DNA of 24,934 nucleotides from JAYZAP01 sp964645285. GTDB lineage: Bacteria; Pseudomonadota; Alphaproteobacteria; JAAXGF01. Within the stretch, counting starts at the first letter, position 1. Every line of letters starts with the position of its first letter. The position numbers and the translations under genes are program-made. The DNA lies in contig CAZYDR010000053.1 of NCBI GenBank assembly GCA_964645285.1, positions 1 to 24,934 of the forward strand, in the 5' to 3' direction. The notes beneath the pieces are model-generated. The model saw nothing but the letters and a program-made list of their open reading frames with translations, had not been told where the DNA came from and made no database searches. Positions 23,257 through 24,934 of this stretch are shown one piece after another.

Positions 23257-24846
23257 ATGATGCCGGTGCCTGATCCGAGAGCCGAACAGACCGTCGCCCA
23301 GGTGCTGGCCAGCCGGGCCGCGCGCCATGGCGACAAGCCGTTTATCGTCACCGATCACGGCAGCCATAGTTACGGCGATATGGAGCGTGCCTCGAACCGC
23401 CTCGCCCATGGCCTGGCTGATCTCGGCATCGCGGCCGGCGAGACCGTATTGGTCATGCTGCCAAACATCGTTGAATTCATTACTTTGTGGTGCGGTCTGG
23501 CCAAGCTCGGCGCCCTTCAAGTGCCGGTCAACGCCGCCTATCGCGGCGATATCTTTGTTCATGTGGTCAACGATTCCGGGGCCACGACCATGATCGTCCA
23601 TGAGTCGTTCGTTGACCGGCTTGTGGAAGTCGCGTCCCGGCTTGAGACCGTCAAGCGGCTGATCGTCATGGGCGACAGCGGCAATGCGGGCGAGCATTTC
23701 GAGATCGTTGATTGGAACTCGGTGGAATCCGCCGTTGAGGCGCCCGTGGAAGACGGTCCGCGCTACCTCGATCTCATCGCGGTGATGTACACCTCGGGCA
23801 CCACCGGGCCGTCGAAAGGGGTGATGATTACCCACGCCCATGCCTATAATTACGCCGCCGCCAACGTCCAGCTTAGCGCCCTCAAACCCGACGATATTTC
23901 CTACGCCCCTCTGCCCCTGTTCCACATCGCCGGACAATGGGCTATGGTCTACGGCACCATGATCGCCGGTTGCACGGCGGTACTGCCAGACCGCTTCAGC
24001 ATCGATAGTTTCTGGGAGGACGTGAAGCAGCACAACGCCACCGCCACCTTCCTGCTGGGCGCCATGGCGACCTTTCTCTATCGCCAGGACGAGCGCCCCG
24101 ATGACGCCGACAACCCCCTGCATAAGGCCCTGATCGTGCCCATGTTCCCGGAGGCCGGCGACTTCGCGAGGCGCTTTGACGTTGCCGTCAACACTACCTA
24201 CGGCTCGACCGAAGTCAGCGTCCCGGTAACCTGCGGTTACGACAATCCCAACTGGGAGACCTGTGGCGTCGCCCGGGACGAGCTCTTCGAGCTTCGCATC
24301 GTCGATGAGGATGACGAGGACGTCCCCGTCGGTACGGTCGGCGAACTGGTGGTCCGGCCTCGTGAACCATGGCTGGTCATGGTCGGCTACTGGCGGCGCC
24401 CGGAGATGACTGAACACGCGTGGCGCAATCTATGGCTCCACTCCGGCGACGCCATGTATCAGGACAAGGATGGTTGGTACTACTTCGCCGACCGGGTCAC
24501 CGATTGCATCCGCCGGCGCGGCGAGAACATTTCCTCCATGGAAGTCGAAAATCAGGTCAACGCCCATGACGCGGTGATGGAATGCGCCGTCTTCGGAGTG
24601 GCCTCCGAATATACCGAAGAAGACGTCATGGCGACCGTCGTACTGAAGGACGGCGCCACTTTCGATCCGGCCGAGATGATCGCCTTCCTCGAGCCGCACA
24701 TGCCGCGCTTCATGGTTCCGCGCTATATCGACACCACCGACGAACTGGTCAAAACCCCCACCGGCAAGATCCAGAAGGCCGACTTGCGCGAGCAGGGCCT
24801 GACAGCGACCACCTGGGACCGCGACGCGGGCAAGACCCGCTCCTGA
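23257..24846 (+). CDS. AMP-dependent acyl-CoA ligase (CaiC-like)
   Basis: 529 residues of the ANL adenylate-forming superfamily, making acyl-AMP and then acyl-CoA. Visible are the P-loop-like A3 motif YTSGTTGPSKGVM (about 174-186), LPLFHIAGQW (A4), NTTYGSTEVSVP (A5), LHSGDAMYQDKDGWYYFADR (A7), IRRRGENISSMEVE (A8) and the catalytic Lys in PTGKIQKADLR (A10, about 503). The RRRGENIS form and overall layout resemble crotonobetaine/carnitine-CoA ligases and related short-acid ligases, but the substrate is inferred only by resemblance. Start: ATG ATG at 23257/23260 with GGGGGAGAG just upstream; the first is used. It lies in an operon-like run with the dimethylglycine-dehydrogenase-like gene and the next partial gene. 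Confidence 0.9.
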   Translation: MMPVPDPRAEQTVAQVLASRAARHGDKPFIVTDHGSHSYGDMERASNRLAHGLADLGIAAGETVLVMLPNIVEFITLWCGLAKLGALQVPVNAAYRGDIFVHVVNDSGATTMIVHESFVDRLVEVASRLETVKRLIVMGDSGNAGEHFEIVDWNSVESAVEAPVEDGPRYLDLIAVMYTSGTTGPSKGVMITHAHAYNYAAANVQLSALKPDDISYAPLPLFHIAGQWAMVYGTMIAGCTAVLPDRFSIDSFWEDVKQHNATATFLLGAMATFLYRQDERPDDADNPLHKALIVPMFPEAGDFARRFDVAVNTTYGSTEVSVPVTCGYDNPNWETCGVARDELFELRIVDEDDEDVPVGTVGELVVRPREPWLVMVGYWRRPEMTEHAWRNLWLHSGDAMYQDKDGWYYFADRVTDCIRRRGENISSMEVENQVNAHDAVMECAVFGVASEYTEEDVMATVVLKDGATFDPAEMIAFLEPHMPRFMVPRYIDTTDELVKTPTGKIQKADLREQGLTATTWDRDAGKTRS

Positions 24847-24884
24847 ATTTCATCACATCCAGTAATACAAGGGAGACCTCGACC

Positions 24885-24934
24885 ATGGCTCAAATCCGCA
24901 CCCAGATCGACCGCCACATCGCCTGGCTACTCAT
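24885..24934 (+). CDS. Start of an unfinished gene, possibly enoyl-CoA hydratase (partial, runs off right edge)
   Basis: Only 16 codons and two bases are present: MAQIRTQIDRHIAWLL. GGGAG about 9 bases upstream supports a real start, 38 bases after the CoA-ligase stop. The pattern of a short strand, a turn with D-x-H and a second strand resembles the first residues of enoyl-CoA hydratase/isomerase proteins, a frequent partner of CaiC-like ligases. With so few residues the product is a guess from context. Confidence 0.35.
   Translation, partial: MAQIRTQIDRHIAWLL

Noticed and set aside
22612..24417. 601-codon minus-strand ORF opposite the fusion dehydrogenase and CoA ligase
   Set aside because: No family motif and a His/Gly/Val-rich composition typical of antisense of GC-rich genes; both plus-strand genes beneath it are strongly recognised.

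Overview
The window reads as chromosome of a high-GC alphaproteobacterium, probably Rhodospirillales-like. The evidence is a PopZ-type pole-organising protein, the pcm-tolC-popZ-valS gene order, an ErpA-type Fe-S insertion protein, FAD oxidoreductase/GcvT fusions and a CCA-encoding tRNA-Cys. I see no phage, IS, plasmid or CRISPR signature. Most of the window is ordinary housekeeping and catabolic gene content.

Layout. 1-468 (-): start of a dGTPase gene that runs off the left edge. 733-3027 (+): a heme-domain hybrid histidine kinase kept in one reading frame but cut by three in-frame stops. 3040-4726 (+): erpA, then xth and a GFA-family gene overlapping by one base. 4719-9443 (-): a short ORF or remnant, ilvD, a DUF3012-like lipoprotein, a homocysteine S-methyltransferase and a group II PLP decarboxylase. 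A nested inverted repeat (9467-9593) separates these from valS, popZ, tolC and pcm (all -, 9593-15029), which follow a recognisable sigma70-like promoter. tRNA-Cys(GCA) is at 15270-15343. A small lipoprotein (-) and a VOC protein (+) come next.

16271-18492 is a patch of broken genes: a deacetylase-like gene with an internal TGA, a YCII gene with an internal TGA, a nuclease-like gene with a frameshift and no start codon, and a VOC gene (-) with a frameshift at an A6 run.

18521-24934 is a catabolic island. A FAD amine oxidase and an SDR (-) are divergent from a dimethylglycine/sarcosine dehydrogenase-like fusion, a CaiC-like acyl-CoA ligase and the first codons of what may be an enoyl-CoA hydratase (+). 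Together they suggest oxidative breakdown of an N-methylated or secondary amine plus CoA-dependent carboxylate catabolism. The substrate cannot be read from sequence.

The main point of interest is decay, not a new system. Five genes carry clean lesions while all long housekeeping genes are intact. The five nonsense codons can each be explained by one G:C to A:T transition. Early genome erosion is the simplest reading; DNA damage or base-call error in the source and unusual stop readthrough are alternatives that can be tested.
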